From positions 1-24,045 of IMG/VR virus record IMGVR_UViG_3300017989_000436: a stretch of 24,045 nucleotides of DNA; one strand, 5' to 3'. The notes beneath the pieces were generated by a model, which did no database searches, was not told the DNA's origin, and saw only the letters and a program-made list of their open reading frames with translations. Below are positions 1-6,327 of this stretch, piece by piece (position 1 is the first letter of the stretch; each line of letters begins with the position of its first letter). The translations under genes and the position numbers were made by a program. Source of the DNA: a virus.

Positions 1-123
1 AGAAGCTGTATCGCTGGCTGCAATAGCCTCAGGCGTGGCATCTTGCGAGACCATTTCGCCCACGTACAGGATTTCTGCATCCTTGACTGTTCTGGCATCA
101 ACGTAGCTGAACTTTGCATCGCC
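1..123. repeat. Terminal direct repeat, left copy (circular contig overlap)
   Basis: The first 123 bases are identical to the last 123 bases of the window (23923-24045). The same reading frame runs through both copies and continues into unique sequence on each side. This is what a circular molecule, or a circularly permuted phage genome, looks like after linear assembly. A true 123-bp physical terminal repeat cannot be excluded from sequence alone. The repeat lies inside the decoration-protein gene, which argues for an assembly overlap rather than a packaging end. Confidence 0.95.
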
Positions 124-155
124 AGACGTGTAGCCTTTCTATTTGCTCCTGCCAT
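1..155 (-). CDS. Capsid decoration protein, 5' part (Mu gp33-like), with apparent frameshift
   Basis: This is the N-terminal part of the gene that continues at 24045-23656 once the circle is closed. The expected start is the ATG at 155-153: it follows an AGGAGA ribosome binding site by 8 bases and comes just after the scaffold gene. That ATG encodes MAGANRK, but the conserved protein (GYTSGDAKFSY...) lies in the -1 frame. The body frame is closed upstream by TAG at 141-139, and its first later start is a GTG at 63. Bases 138-135 read A-AAG, where a lysine tRNA could re-pair one base back. Either this is a real -1 frameshift, or an indel sits near the contig junction, or translation starts late at the GTG. 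Confidence 0.6.
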   Translation of the reverse strand, partial: MAGANRKATRLAMQSSATLMPEQSRMQKSCTWAKWSRKMPRLRLLQPAIQL

Positions 156-183
156 AGTATATTTCTCCTATTTGGCGTTTGCG

Positions 184-747
184 TTAACTTATGATCCTTG
201 ACTTCATCATCTTGTCATGCCATTCCTGCATGTCCTTCGATGGTTGCGTAGGGTCATTTTCCTCTTCGAGAATTGTCTTGGCCTTTGGGGCCTTGTCAGC
301 GAACTGCTGAAGGGCATCGAACTCTAGGTTCTGGGCCCATTCCTTCAAATCGTTTGTTATCCTGCCTGACTTTATGAGGCTCTCCACGATGGTGTCCCTC
401 TTCATGGCTTCAAGCCTGCCCTTGAGCTCCTCGTTCTGCTTGGCTATCTCAAGCAGCTTCTTCTGGTCTTCCAGCTCCTTCTTGAGCATCTCGTTCTGTT
501 CAAACACGTCAGTGTTGCTTTCCCTTAGCTCTTCGAGTTCCTTCTTGAGCTGTTCGTTCTGGGTCATCGCATCCTTGACGAGATCACTCTGGGCCTCTTC
601 AACCTCATTATCGTTCGATTCGGGCTCTTTTTCTGAAGGCTCCACTGTTTCAACCGTTTCTTCAACGGGGGCTTCCACCTCTTCAGCAACCTCTTGAACG
701 ACTTCAGCAGGTATCTCTACCTTCATTGCATCACCTTCATTCGACAT
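184..747 (-). CDS. Capsid scaffolding protein (candidate)
   Basis: A 187-residue, very acidic protein with an E/V/P-rich N-terminus (about residues 9-50) and a long heptad-like coiled coil (about 60-120; repeated 'EQNEMLKKELE'-type segments). The C-terminal tail is more basic. This composition, plus its place between portal and capsid genes, is typical of phage internal scaffolds, which direct capsid assembly and leave before DNA packaging. No serine-protease domain is visible, unlike Mu gpI or HK97-type protease-scaffolds. The gene overlaps the portal stop by 11 bases. An alternative start at M8 (726) has a better-spaced AAGG. Confidence 0.7.
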   Translation of the reverse strand: MSNEGDAMKVEIPAEVVQEVAEEVEAPVEETVETVEPSEKEPESNDNEVEEAQSDLVKDAMTQNEQLKKELEELRESNTDVFEQNEMLKKELEDQKKLLEIAKQNEELKGRLEAMKRDTIVESLIKSGRITNDLKEWAQNLEFDALQQFADKAPKAKTILEEENDPTQPSKDMQEWHDKMMKSRIIS

Positions 748-1903
748 CTTCGCCTGTCTCCTGTTCTTCAGTTACGGTTTCACCGGGAGAACCATCTTCA
801 ATGGTCTCCTCTGCCATCTCGTCATCGAGAGTGGCCTCCATCTCACCAACCCCGAACTTGAATCTGCAATCGCTGTCCTCCGGTATGCCGAGAATGGGTT
901 TTATCTTTTCGATAAGTTGAGTTGTCAAGGTGTCCTCGAGAGTTTCGCAGTCATCAACGATACGCTGTTCGAGGACTTCCATATGTACCTCTGCGGTACT
1001 CCTGTTGGAGTTCTCTGCGGATGAGGTGGACTCCTGGCCGAGGATTACTTTCGTGATGGATGACCTGAAGTCAGCCTCTGAAGTGAAGAAGTACTCTCCA
1101 TCTAGAGCCTGGCTTTCCTTGAAGTCCACCATGACGTCAGCCGGGAAGACTGCCCCGTCGACGTCTGAATAGTTGGATATTAGGTCCTCTGCGGTTTCCC
1201 ACGCCTTTTCATAGCTGTCCCTGTCACCTGGCATATTGACGAGGAGGAACCCCTTGCCGTACTTGCGTTGAAATTGAAGACGGGCATCCATGGCGGTACG
1301 CTTGAGGACGTAGAGCCAGCCTATTGCGTGACCGAGCCATCCCCTTGCGGGGTCCTCTGCATGGTGTAGATAGTGAGCTATCATCTTCTCTTTGTTGAAT
1401 GGAACGCCCGTGGGTGTTTCCTGTGTCCACAGCTTGGGGTAGTAAACTGAGTCATGGAAGGTAAGAAAGTGGCTTGGTACGTGATTGAATCCGATGATGC
1501 CCTCACCATCGGTAACGATCTCGTTGAAGCTGAGACCGGTGAGGTAGCTGTTGCCGAGACATGCCTCGATGAGGCCGTCAACGGTAATGAGGCCCCTCGT
1601 GGGGTCTCCCTTGATGTTTCGAAGGGCTTCTTCGATCATCTCAGCATCCTGAGTATTTTCACTCTCTACAGTCCATTCCTTGCTCGTGACGTAGCTCGTA
1701 CGGGTCGATATGGAGTGTAGGATGTCGGGATCTTTCTCTGCGATTTCTTCGAAAAATTTGAATAATTCTGTAGTTTCCCCGTTCTGAATTGCAGAATTGA
1801 AAAGCGTTGTATACGCAGATGCTGTGATTCCGGGGGACTTTTCGCTTATGATATAACGGTCTTCAGGAAGGAAGACTATCTGTCCAGAAGTGATTTTTGG
1901 CAT
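737..1903 (-). CDS. Portal protein, Mu gp29-like (DUF935 family)
   Basis: 388 residues. The order of features matches DUF935 portals: an early 'LHSISTRTSYVTSKEW' segment, then 'LTGLSFNEIV', a 'GVPFNKEKMIAHYLHHAEDPARG' region (about 165-190), a 'QRKYGKGFLLV' segment and 'ITKVILGQESTSS' (about 284-296). Portals form the dodecameric ring at one capsid vertex, the channel for DNA and the docking site for terminase and connectors. It lies directly downstream of the large terminase and upstream of the scaffold, the canonical order. An AGGG eight bases before the ATG supports the start. The length is shorter than Mu gp29 (about 500), consistent with a trimmed C-terminus. Confidence 0.85.
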   Translation of the reverse strand: MPKITSGQIVFLPEDRYIISEKSPGITASAYTTLFNSAIQNGETTELFKFFEEIAEKDPDILHSISTRTSYVTSKEWTVESENTQDAEMIEEALRNIKGDPTRGLITVDGLIEACLGNSYLTGLSFNEIVTDGEGIIGFNHVPSHFLTFHDSVYYPKLWTQETPTGVPFNKEKMIAHYLHHAEDPARGWLGHAIGWLYVLKRTAMDARLQFQRKYGKGFLLVNMPGDRDSYEKAWETAEDLISNYSDVDGAVFPADVMVDFKESQALDGEYFFTSEADFRSSITKVILGQESTSSAENSNRSTAEVHMEVLEQRIVDDCETLEDTLTTQLIEKIKPILGIPEDSDCRFKFGVGEMEATLDDEMAEETIEDGSPGETVTEEQETGEDVE

Positions 1904-1941
1904 GTATAAAACCCTGTATAAGTTGCAACCTCTACGTTGAT

Positions 1942-1947
1942 ATTATA
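1942..1947 (-). promoter_or_regulatory. Possible -10 element upstream of portal
   Basis: On the minus strand the 67-bp gap between the large terminase stop and the portal start contains a consensus TATAAT. No good -35 lies 16-18 bases upstream. The 10-mer AATATCAACG overlapping it recurs at 6146-6155 on the plus strand. It could be an internal promoter for the structural genes, perhaps for a phage sigma factor, or simply chance in a short AT-rich gap. Confidence 0.25.
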
Positions 1948-1970
1948 GACTGTGAGATTGGAAATTATGA

Positions 1971-3398
1971 TCAGTAGGTGAAACGTTTCCTCGCCCTGTC
2001 ATCGAGCTTCTTGTTCCTGGCGATGCGATCCCTTATGGACTCGATGCGTTCCCCTTCGTCATTTCCGTCGTATGCCTTGGGGGCTGCATTGCTAACACCT
2101 GTCAGGTCAGCCTGCCTCCTTTCGGGAGCCTGTGTCATGGCCATCATCATGGCAGAGAACATGTCACCGTGGGAGTGGTTCTGCCTCACTGCCTGATATA
2201 CGATGTTGCCGGAGTTGGTGATCACCCTGTCTATCGAAAGGAAGTCATCCTCTACCTGCTTGTCGGCCTCCATCCTTATCCATCCGTTCTGGAAATAGCG
2301 TTTAACCTTCACACAGGCCTCCTCCTTCGATTTCATCGTAGGATCGAAGGCTACCACCCTTGACTCCCCAAGACGGCCCTTGAGGATAGTCGTTGGATGA
2401 CGTCCGATACCGGCGTTGTCGGAGACGATTTTGTCACATTTATATCTCTTGGCATACCCTACGACAGTGTCCAGCTGAGTAGCGATGGGGGTCCCTCTTG
2501 GGAAGTAGTAGGTCTCGACGATCTCAGCCTCCTGCATGGATGCCCTGATGACACAGATGGCTGCATAGTCACCGTGTAGGCTCTCTGCGGAGTCATAACC
2601 GAGGTAGTACATGCCGTGGTCGATGGAACCCTTCTCACGAAGCTCTATGGCATCCCTGACCTCCTTGAAGGACAGCAGTGAGCATGCATCGTCAGCCGGT
2701 ATGCAACAGAACTCCTGAGCGAAGGTGAACTCGTCATAGGTCTCCTTCAGCCAGTCTATGAAGTCCTCACGCTTCTCGTATGGTTCGTTGCCGTTCTTGA
2801 TCATGGTGGGGTTGACCACTTGTTCCACAAAACCCTGATCCACTGCATCGTATATAGTTGTTGAGTGGAGAGACCACTCCGACTCCGGTTTCCTTGCTTC
2901 CATGACGAGACGATTGAATAGGCTGTTACGACTCCTGTGGGTGGAAAGGATGGAGAGGTTGCCCCCTGCCGTTATGATGGGCTGAGCCACCGTCATCAGC
3001 AGTTCAGGGTCGTTGTGGAGGGCGAGCTCGTCTATGTAGAGGGAGCCACCCTTACCGGCGGCGGCGTTGGGGTTGGAGCTTACCGCTATGAGACGAGAGG
3101 AGCCTCCTGCGTGTGGAATCTCGATGGACAGCCTCTTGATGTACTTCTTGTCTATCGTAGCCCCTGACGGCATGATGGCGTTCCACATGTGTATCCATCT
3201 GGCAACGTTGGCAACGAACTCCGTGGAGAGAGTCTCATCGCGGGATATGACGATGATGTCATGCCCCTTCTTGGCCATGAGCTCCTTGAACACGCCGTAT
3301 GACGTGGAGTAGGTACCACCGATACGACGGCTCTTCTCGAGGATCTTAAGGCGTGACTGGTCATCAATCCACTTCTGCTGGTATTCAAGCCATTTCAT
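1971..3398 (-). CDS. terL: Terminase large subunit, Mu gp28-like
   Basis: 475 residues. The N-terminal packaging ATPase shows a deviant Walker A at about 22-30 (KSRRIGGTY), a hydrophobic Walker B ending in DE at 119-124 (SLYIDE), and a coupling motif LSTH at 151-154. The C-terminal nuclease domain shows the expected acidic residues: D269 in 'YYLGYDSAE', D327 in 'IVSDNAGIG', and D412 in 'HSHGDMFSAM'. The enzyme pumps DNA into the procapsid and cuts it. The early RRxGGT motif and overall size fit the Mu gp28 branch. Its start overlaps the sigma-like gene stop by 4 bases (ATGA), so translation is probably coupled. Confidence 0.92.
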   Translation of the reverse strand: MKWLEYQQKWIDDQSRLKILEKSRRIGGTYSTSYGVFKELMAKKGHDIIVISRDETLSTEFVANVARWIHMWNAIMPSGATIDKKYIKRLSIEIPHAGGSSRLIAVSSNPNAAAGKGGSLYIDELALHNDPELLMTVAQPIITAGGNLSILSTHRSRNSLFNRLVMEARKPESEWSLHSTTIYDAVDQGFVEQVVNPTMIKNGNEPYEKREDFIDWLKETYDEFTFAQEFCCIPADDACSLLSFKEVRDAIELREKGSIDHGMYYLGYDSAESLHGDYAAICVIRASMQEAEIVETYYFPRGTPIATQLDTVVGYAKRYKCDKIVSDNAGIGRHPTTILKGRLGESRVVAFDPTMKSKEEACVKVKRYFQNGWIRMEADKQVEDDFLSIDRVITNSGNIVYQAVRQNHSHGDMFSAMMMAMTQAPERRQADLTGVSNAAPKAYDGNDEGERIESIRDRIARNKKLDDRARKRFTY

Positions 3399-3913
3399 TG
3401 TTCTAGGATCTCCCTTAGCTTGGCGAGGCCCCTAACGATCATGCTGTTTAGGGTCTGGTACTTGATCCCGGTTATGTTGGAGAGCTCCTGCTTGGTGTAG
3501 CCCTCCATATGATGTAGCCTGATCAGGGATGCTATGTCGGGGTCGATCATGGACAGAGCCTGATCCAGATCTCCCTTGAGACCCAGATTGGGTGTCGTGG
3601 TACCCGATTTGGGGTCCTGATAGGCATACTCCTCACTGACGTAGGTAATCTCGATGTCCCTCAGTACCGGGACGTGGATGACGTCCACCTTGTATCTCAC
3701 GTACCTGTTGATGGCCTCGTTTATTCTCAGGTAGGCATAGGTGGAGAACTTGGTGTCGAAAGTGGGGTCGTAGGTCTCACAGGCCCTTTTCAATCCCATG
3801 AAGCCCTCCTGTATGAGATCGTTGACCAGGTCCGGGTTCGAAGTGTACTGCCAGGCGATGGAGTACACCATCTTCTCATGGTTCTCTATGACTGCATTGT
3901 TGAATTCTATCAT
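3395..3913 (-). CDS. Sigma70-family RNA polymerase sigma factor
   Basis: 172 residues with clear sigma70 region 2 (about 10-80). It contains 'DLIQEGFMGLKRA' and 'FDTKFSTYAYLRINEAI', the core-binding and -10 recognition helices. A 'VPVLRDIE' segment like the start of region 3 follows. Region 4 lies at about 121-170 ('YTKQELSNITGIKYQTLNSMI', HTH). Region 1.1 is absent and region 3 is short, so it resembles a small alternative sigma. It is placed between TerS and TerL with ATGA overlaps at both ends, so it is co-translated with the packaging genes. It probably directs host polymerase to phage promoters late in infection; that role is inferred. Confidence 0.85.
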   Translation of the reverse strand: MIEFNNAVIENHEKMVYSIAWQYTSNPDLVNDLIQEGFMGLKRACETYDPTFDTKFSTYAYLRINEAINRYVRYKVDVIHVPVLRDIEITYVSEEYAYQDPKSGTTTPNLGLKGDLDQALSMIDPDIASLIRLHHMEGYTKQELSNITGIKYQTLNSMIVRGLAKLREILEQ

Positions 3914-4395
3914 CGCAGCAACGCCTGCTCGAACTTCTCGACGAGCTCAGGTGTGATTTCCTTCTCTTCCTGCTTTTCAGGCTGTCTCTTGAGAGCCCAG
4001 ATGTCGGACAGCTCCTTCAGACACACCACCTGTAATCGCGTGTCCTTGGTCTCCACTGCCTGACGATGCAGGTCAAGATAGTTGTTCACGACGAAGGCAT
4101 AATGCTCCTCATAGTCGTGAGTGGCTATCTTCGCCACCTCCTGTCTGCAATATTTCAGCAGGCGGTAAGCCTTGTCTCTCCCCATGTCATAGCCATGGTT
4201 CTTCATGCGTTCCTGGAGCTGAAGGCCATTGCAGCCCTTCATGACCTCCGCTATGGCGATGGTGAGCATCTCCTCCGCGTAGCCGGATGGAAGCATCTCA
4301 GGGTCATCGAGAACCTCAGGCTCTATGGCTTCCACCACGAGGGTCTCTTTCTTGGTATCGCTCCTCTTCTTCTTTCTCTGTCTCTTCCTGGCCAT
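3910..4395 (-). CDS. Terminase small subunit (candidate)
   Basis: 161 residues with a strongly basic N-terminus (MARKRQRKKKRSDTKK), then an acidic linker. A helical core at about 40-90 looks like an HTH ('LQLQERMKNHGYDMGRDKAYRLLK'), followed by a long helical C-terminal half that could oligomerise. Size, charge and position upstream of the large terminase fit a small terminase subunit, which recognises DNA and feeds TerL. The assignment is mostly positional because small subunits diverge strongly. One unusual point: a sigma gene separates it from TerL. Confidence 0.6.
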   Translation of the reverse strand: MARKRQRKKKRSDTKKETLVVEAIEPEVLDDPEMLPSGYAEEMLTIAIAEVMKGCNGLQLQERMKNHGYDMGRDKAYRLLKYCRQEVAKIATHDYEEHYAFVVNNYLDLHRQAVETKDTRLQVVCLKELSDIWALKRQPEKQEEKEITPELVEKFEQALLR

Positions 4396-4414
4396 ATTCC
4401 GAATCCCTCCTTAC

Positions 4415-4939
4415 CTAACCTTTTATAAAGTCTTGTACAGTGGGGCAACCCTTCCACTTCTTCAGCTCCTTGCCGGACTTGCCTACCCTGACCAGCGAAG
4501 GACACCAGGTAGCCCTGAAGAACTTGGAGAGCTCCACCTTGTTGACGTAGACACCCTTTAGATGCCACATCATCTTCTGAACCATCGAGAAGCTCTTATC
4601 GTCATGGAACTTCGAGAAGCTCCCCTTCACGTCAATCCACAGCAACCCATGAGTATGTCTGAGCCCCAGCCTCTTGTACACGTTCATGGGACCGAAGAGT
4701 ATGAAGTCTGCCGTATACGACAGAGGGTGAAACAGGAAAGTGTCCACCTCCTTCGTCTTCGTCTTGAGTTGCTTCGTCTCTGTGACGGAAGCCCTCGGAA
4801 AGATCTCCACCGTGTTGGGATGGTACCCCGCTCTTCCGATGACGTCGTGATGGACGGCCTCGACACACCACAGGGCGAACTGATACTCATCGAGGCTGTC
4901 ATACTCATCAGGATCCATTGGTATCATCAGGTTGTTCAT
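4415..4939 (-). CDS. DUF1064-like PD-(D/E)XK nuclease (candidate)
   Basis: The chosen start is the ATG at 4939, which overlaps the zinc-ribbon stop (TAATG) and gives 174 residues. A longer in-frame start at 4957 lies inside that upstream gene. The core looks like a PD-(D/E)XK fold: 'YTADFILFG' (D78), then 'LLWIDVKGSF' (D103, K105), then a helix with 'FSMVQKMMWHL' and a final strand. DUF1064 phage proteins show the same ADF...DVKG...K pattern. These are thought to act as small phage nucleases, possibly Holliday-junction or packaging-related. Here the neighbouring TerS candidate suggests DNA processing at packaging. Biochemical role is inferred. Confidence 0.55.
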   Translation of the reverse strand: MNNLMIPMDPDEYDSLDEYQFALWCVEAVHHDVIGRAGYHPNTVEIFPRASVTETKQLKTKTKEVDTFLFHPLSYTADFILFGPMNVYKRLGLRHTHGLLWIDVKGSFSKFHDDKSFSMVQKMMWHLKGVYVNKVELSKFFRATWCPSLVRVGKSGKELKKWKGCPTVQDFIKG

Positions 4940-5082
4940 TACGCCATCTCTCTCCATTTGTTACCGCATCCACGGCATTTAAGGTGATAGGTGTCAACGA
5001 ACATGCCCCCATGGACAAGTTCGATCTTGACGTCCTTGCTTTCGCATTCGGGACATACGAAGTCTAGGTTGTCATCCATCAT
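4939..5082 (-). CDS. Zinc-ribbon microprotein (47 aa)
   Basis: A short gene, start overlapping the stop of the HTH gene (TGATG) and stop overlapping the nuclease start (TAATG). The 47-residue product has two CxxC knuckles: C10-P-E-C13 and C36-R-G-C39-G, with 22 residues between them and an aromatic 'NKW' after the second. This is a classical zinc ribbon. Such ribbons bind nucleic acid or RNA polymerase, or act as adaptors. The tight coupling on both sides strongly supports it as a real gene. Function is unknown. Confidence 0.8.
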   Translation of the reverse strand: MMDDNLDFVCPECESKDVKIELVHGGMFVDTYHLKCRGCGNKWREMA

Positions 5083-5327
5083 CAGTCGGCCCCCAGCTGT
5101 TTCTTTACGAAAGTCCTGTTTGCTCTCCTGGATGCCTCACGGTCATACAGGAACGTCATCAGCCTAACGAGCTGTTCACGCCTCTTGGGGCGTGGGCAGC
5201 TTCTTCCGACACGGTAAGAGTTGACACTGTCAACGCCAACGTCGAACAGCTCTGCCATGTCTGTGGCATCCCACTTCATGAAGCGTTGGAACTCGAGCAT
5301 GTTGTCCTTGAATTCTTCTTTTGTCAT
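5082..5327 (-). CDS. Cro/repressor-like HTH regulator
   Basis: The product is 81 residues from the ATG at 5327. An earlier ATG at 5336 sits too close to the AGGG. Residues about 18-45 form a Cro/XRE-type HTH ('DATDMAELFDVGVDSVNSYR'), followed by a basic patch (GRSCPRPKRREQ). The protein is about the size of Cro. Its start is preceded at once by a perfect 14-bp inverted-repeat site (5339-5352) that recurs at 6001-6014, so autoregulation and control of the divergent early region are likely. It begins the packaging and structural gene series, immediately after an intrinsic terminator. Confidence 0.65.
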   Translation of the reverse strand: MTKEEFKDNMLEFQRFMKWDATDMAELFDVGVDSVNSYRVGRSCPRPKRREQLVRLMTFLYDREASRRANRTFVKKQLGAD

Positions 5328-5338
5328 ACTTGACATCC

Positions 5339-5352
5339 CTAACTCGTGTTAG
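5339..5352. promoter_or_regulatory. Operator-like site O1 (CTAAC-N4-GTTAG)
   Basis: The 14-mer CTAACTCGTGTTAG has 5-bp arms with perfect dyad symmetry. It lies 11 bases upstream of the HTH gene start and overlaps its likely transcript start and leader. An exact reverse-complement copy lies at 6001-6014. Two identical 14-mers in non-coding DNA of one phage, one next to an HTH gene, suggest an operator for that protein. Confidence 0.6.
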
Positions 5353-5364
5353 ATATTTTGCCTT

Positions 5365-5391
5365 AAAAAAGGGCCGGCAACTCACCGGCCC
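5365..5391 (-). terminator. Rho-independent terminator after 5411-5899 gene
   Basis: Read on the minus strand, GGGCCGG (5391-5385), a 7-base loop and CCGGCCC (5377-5371) are followed by six T residues (5370-5365). The 7-bp stem is entirely G-C. It starts 20 bases past the stop of the 5411-5899 gene and lies just before the operator and HTH gene. It therefore separates the first minus gene from the packaging and structural series, unless read through. Confidence 0.85.
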
Positions 5392-5410
5392 ACACTTGTG
5401 GTGAATAAAT

Positions 5411-5899
5411 CTATGCGAAGAAGACCTCTTGCGGACACAGGCGATTCAGCCTGGCTTCCTCTTCCTCTCTGACTTCGAGGATGCCCTCTGCAACGCTACG
5501 GGCTATCTCAGTGTCCTCGTCCTCGATGAGGGCGAGAGTGGTGGACCCCTTCAGGCTCCTGATGACGTCCACGTATTCCTCTTCGAGACCATCGAAGGAT
5601 TCGGCAACCCTGTTGACGAAGCCTGTGTTGTTGAGGATCATGTCGAGGTATTCCGCAGCGTACACTCCAAACTCCCTTACGGACATCTTGGAGTACCGGT
5701 CAATCCAATCCGAAGCGATGTTGCTCATGTAGGGGATTGCATAGGATGCCTTGTAGGCGAGATCTCTCTCGCTGTCGGGCATCTCTTCGTTCCTTCGAAC
5801 GTTGACGATAAGCTCAGTCATCTTGGTTCTGAGTTCCTCTCCCCACACTCTCTGGCTTTCGCTTCTGGCTGTCATCTGTCTCAGTTTTCTCATCTTCAT
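5411..5899 (-). CDS. Hypothetical protein, first minus-strand gene
   Basis: 162 residues, helical and charged, with a basic N-terminus and an acidic C-terminal half ('EYVDVIRSL', 'EDEDTEIARSVAEGILEVREEEE'). No membrane segment, signal peptide or recognised motif is visible. The ATG at 5893 (M3) is better spaced from AGAGG than the ATG at 5899. It is the only gene between the strong sigma70-like promoter at 5938-5966 and the terminator at 5365-5391, so it forms a monocistronic early-type unit. Position suggests an early host-takeover or regulatory protein; nothing in the sequence shows the activity. Confidence 0.7.
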   Translation of the reverse strand: MKMRKLRQMTARSESQRVWGEELRTKMTELIVNVRRNEEMPDSERDLAYKASYAIPYMSNIASDWIDRYSKMSVREFGVYAAEYLDMILNNTGFVNRVAESFDGLEEEYVDVIRSLKGSTTLALIEDEDTEIARSVAEGILEVREEEEARLNRLCPQEVFFA

Positions 5900-5937
5900 T
5901 ACCTCTCTTCACTTAGGTTTTTTGTTTCCTTACTAAC

Positions 5938-5966
5938 AATATAGTTAAACTTTTGTACTTTTGCAA
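5938..5966 (-). promoter_or_regulatory. Sigma70-like promoter, leftward
   Basis: On the minus strand, TTGCAA (5966-5961) and TATATT (5943-5938) are separated by exactly 17 bases in an AT-rich stretch. It drives the 5411-5899 gene, whose start is about 40 bases downstream. The operator copy O2 lies about 35 bases upstream of the -35 box. Confidence 0.7.
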
Positions 5967-6000
5967 GGGGGTTTTACAAAAAACTTTCACTTTTTCCTAA

Positions 6001-6014
6001 CTAACACGAGTTAG
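6001..6014. promoter_or_regulatory. Operator-like site O2 (CTAAC-N4-GTTAG)
   Basis: CTAACACGAGTTAG is the exact reverse complement of the site at 5339-5352. It lies in the intergenic region between the leftward and rightward promoters, next to the first cluster of ACGCGTA repeats. It is a probable binding site for the HTH protein encoded at 5082-5327. Confidence 0.55.
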
Positions 6015-6017
6015 CCC

Positions 6018-6246
6018 TTTTACGCGTACGCGTGTACATACGTGTATATCCTCGTTTTCTATGTTGTTAAATTCTTTATTCTAGGTCCCTTAAGGGACTT
6101 TGAATAATATATATTAATATTATCTCTTACGCGTACGTGTAAAAGAATATCAACGAAGTTGATTGTATTACAACACATCATTAGATTCGCGTATACGTAC
6201 GTACGTGTAAAGGTCGTCAGTATTACGATTTGACTATTTCGTAATA
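6018..6246. repeat. Iteron/palindrome cluster, candidate replication origin
   Basis: No credible gene lies between about 5944 and 6401. This part holds three related tracts of alternating ACGCGTA/ACGTGTA (6018-6048, 6127-6142, 6188-6211); the middle one is TTACGCGTACGTGTAA, nearly palindromic. Also present are a perfect 14-bp palindrome GTCCCTTAAGGGAC (6085-6098), an AT-only-like block at about 6102-6121, an inverted repeat ATCAAC-GAA-GTTGAT (6149-6163), and an 8-bp inverted repeat TATTACGA/TCGTAATA with a 10-base loop (6221-6246). Repeats plus an AT-rich block between divergent promoters resemble a phage origin or a multi-site regulator region. The role is inferred. Confidence 0.5.
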
Positions 6247-6262
6247 ATCGTGATAAAAGGGC

Positions 6263-6291
6263 TTGCAACAGGAAGGGATTCGGATTAGTAT
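6263..6291 (+). promoter_or_regulatory. Sigma70-like promoter, rightward
   Basis: TTGCAA (6263-6268) and TAGTAT (6286-6291) are separated by 17 bases. The -35 hexamer and spacing are the same as in the leftward promoter at 5938-5966. Transcription would start near 6298 and run through a structured leader into the 6402 operon. Confidence 0.55.
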
Positions 6292-6327
6292 TAGGGTAAT
6301 AGATAAAAACGGAGTGAAGAACCGATA

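Noticed and set aside
1-123. Physical terminal repeat used in packaging
   Set aside because: The repeat lies within a coding frame that continues on both sides; an assembly overlap of a circular or permuted genome is simpler.
6018-6211. CRISPR array
   Set aside because: The repeated ACGCGTA/ACGTGTA tracts are short, uneven in length and spacing, and self-complementary, with no spacers or cas genes.
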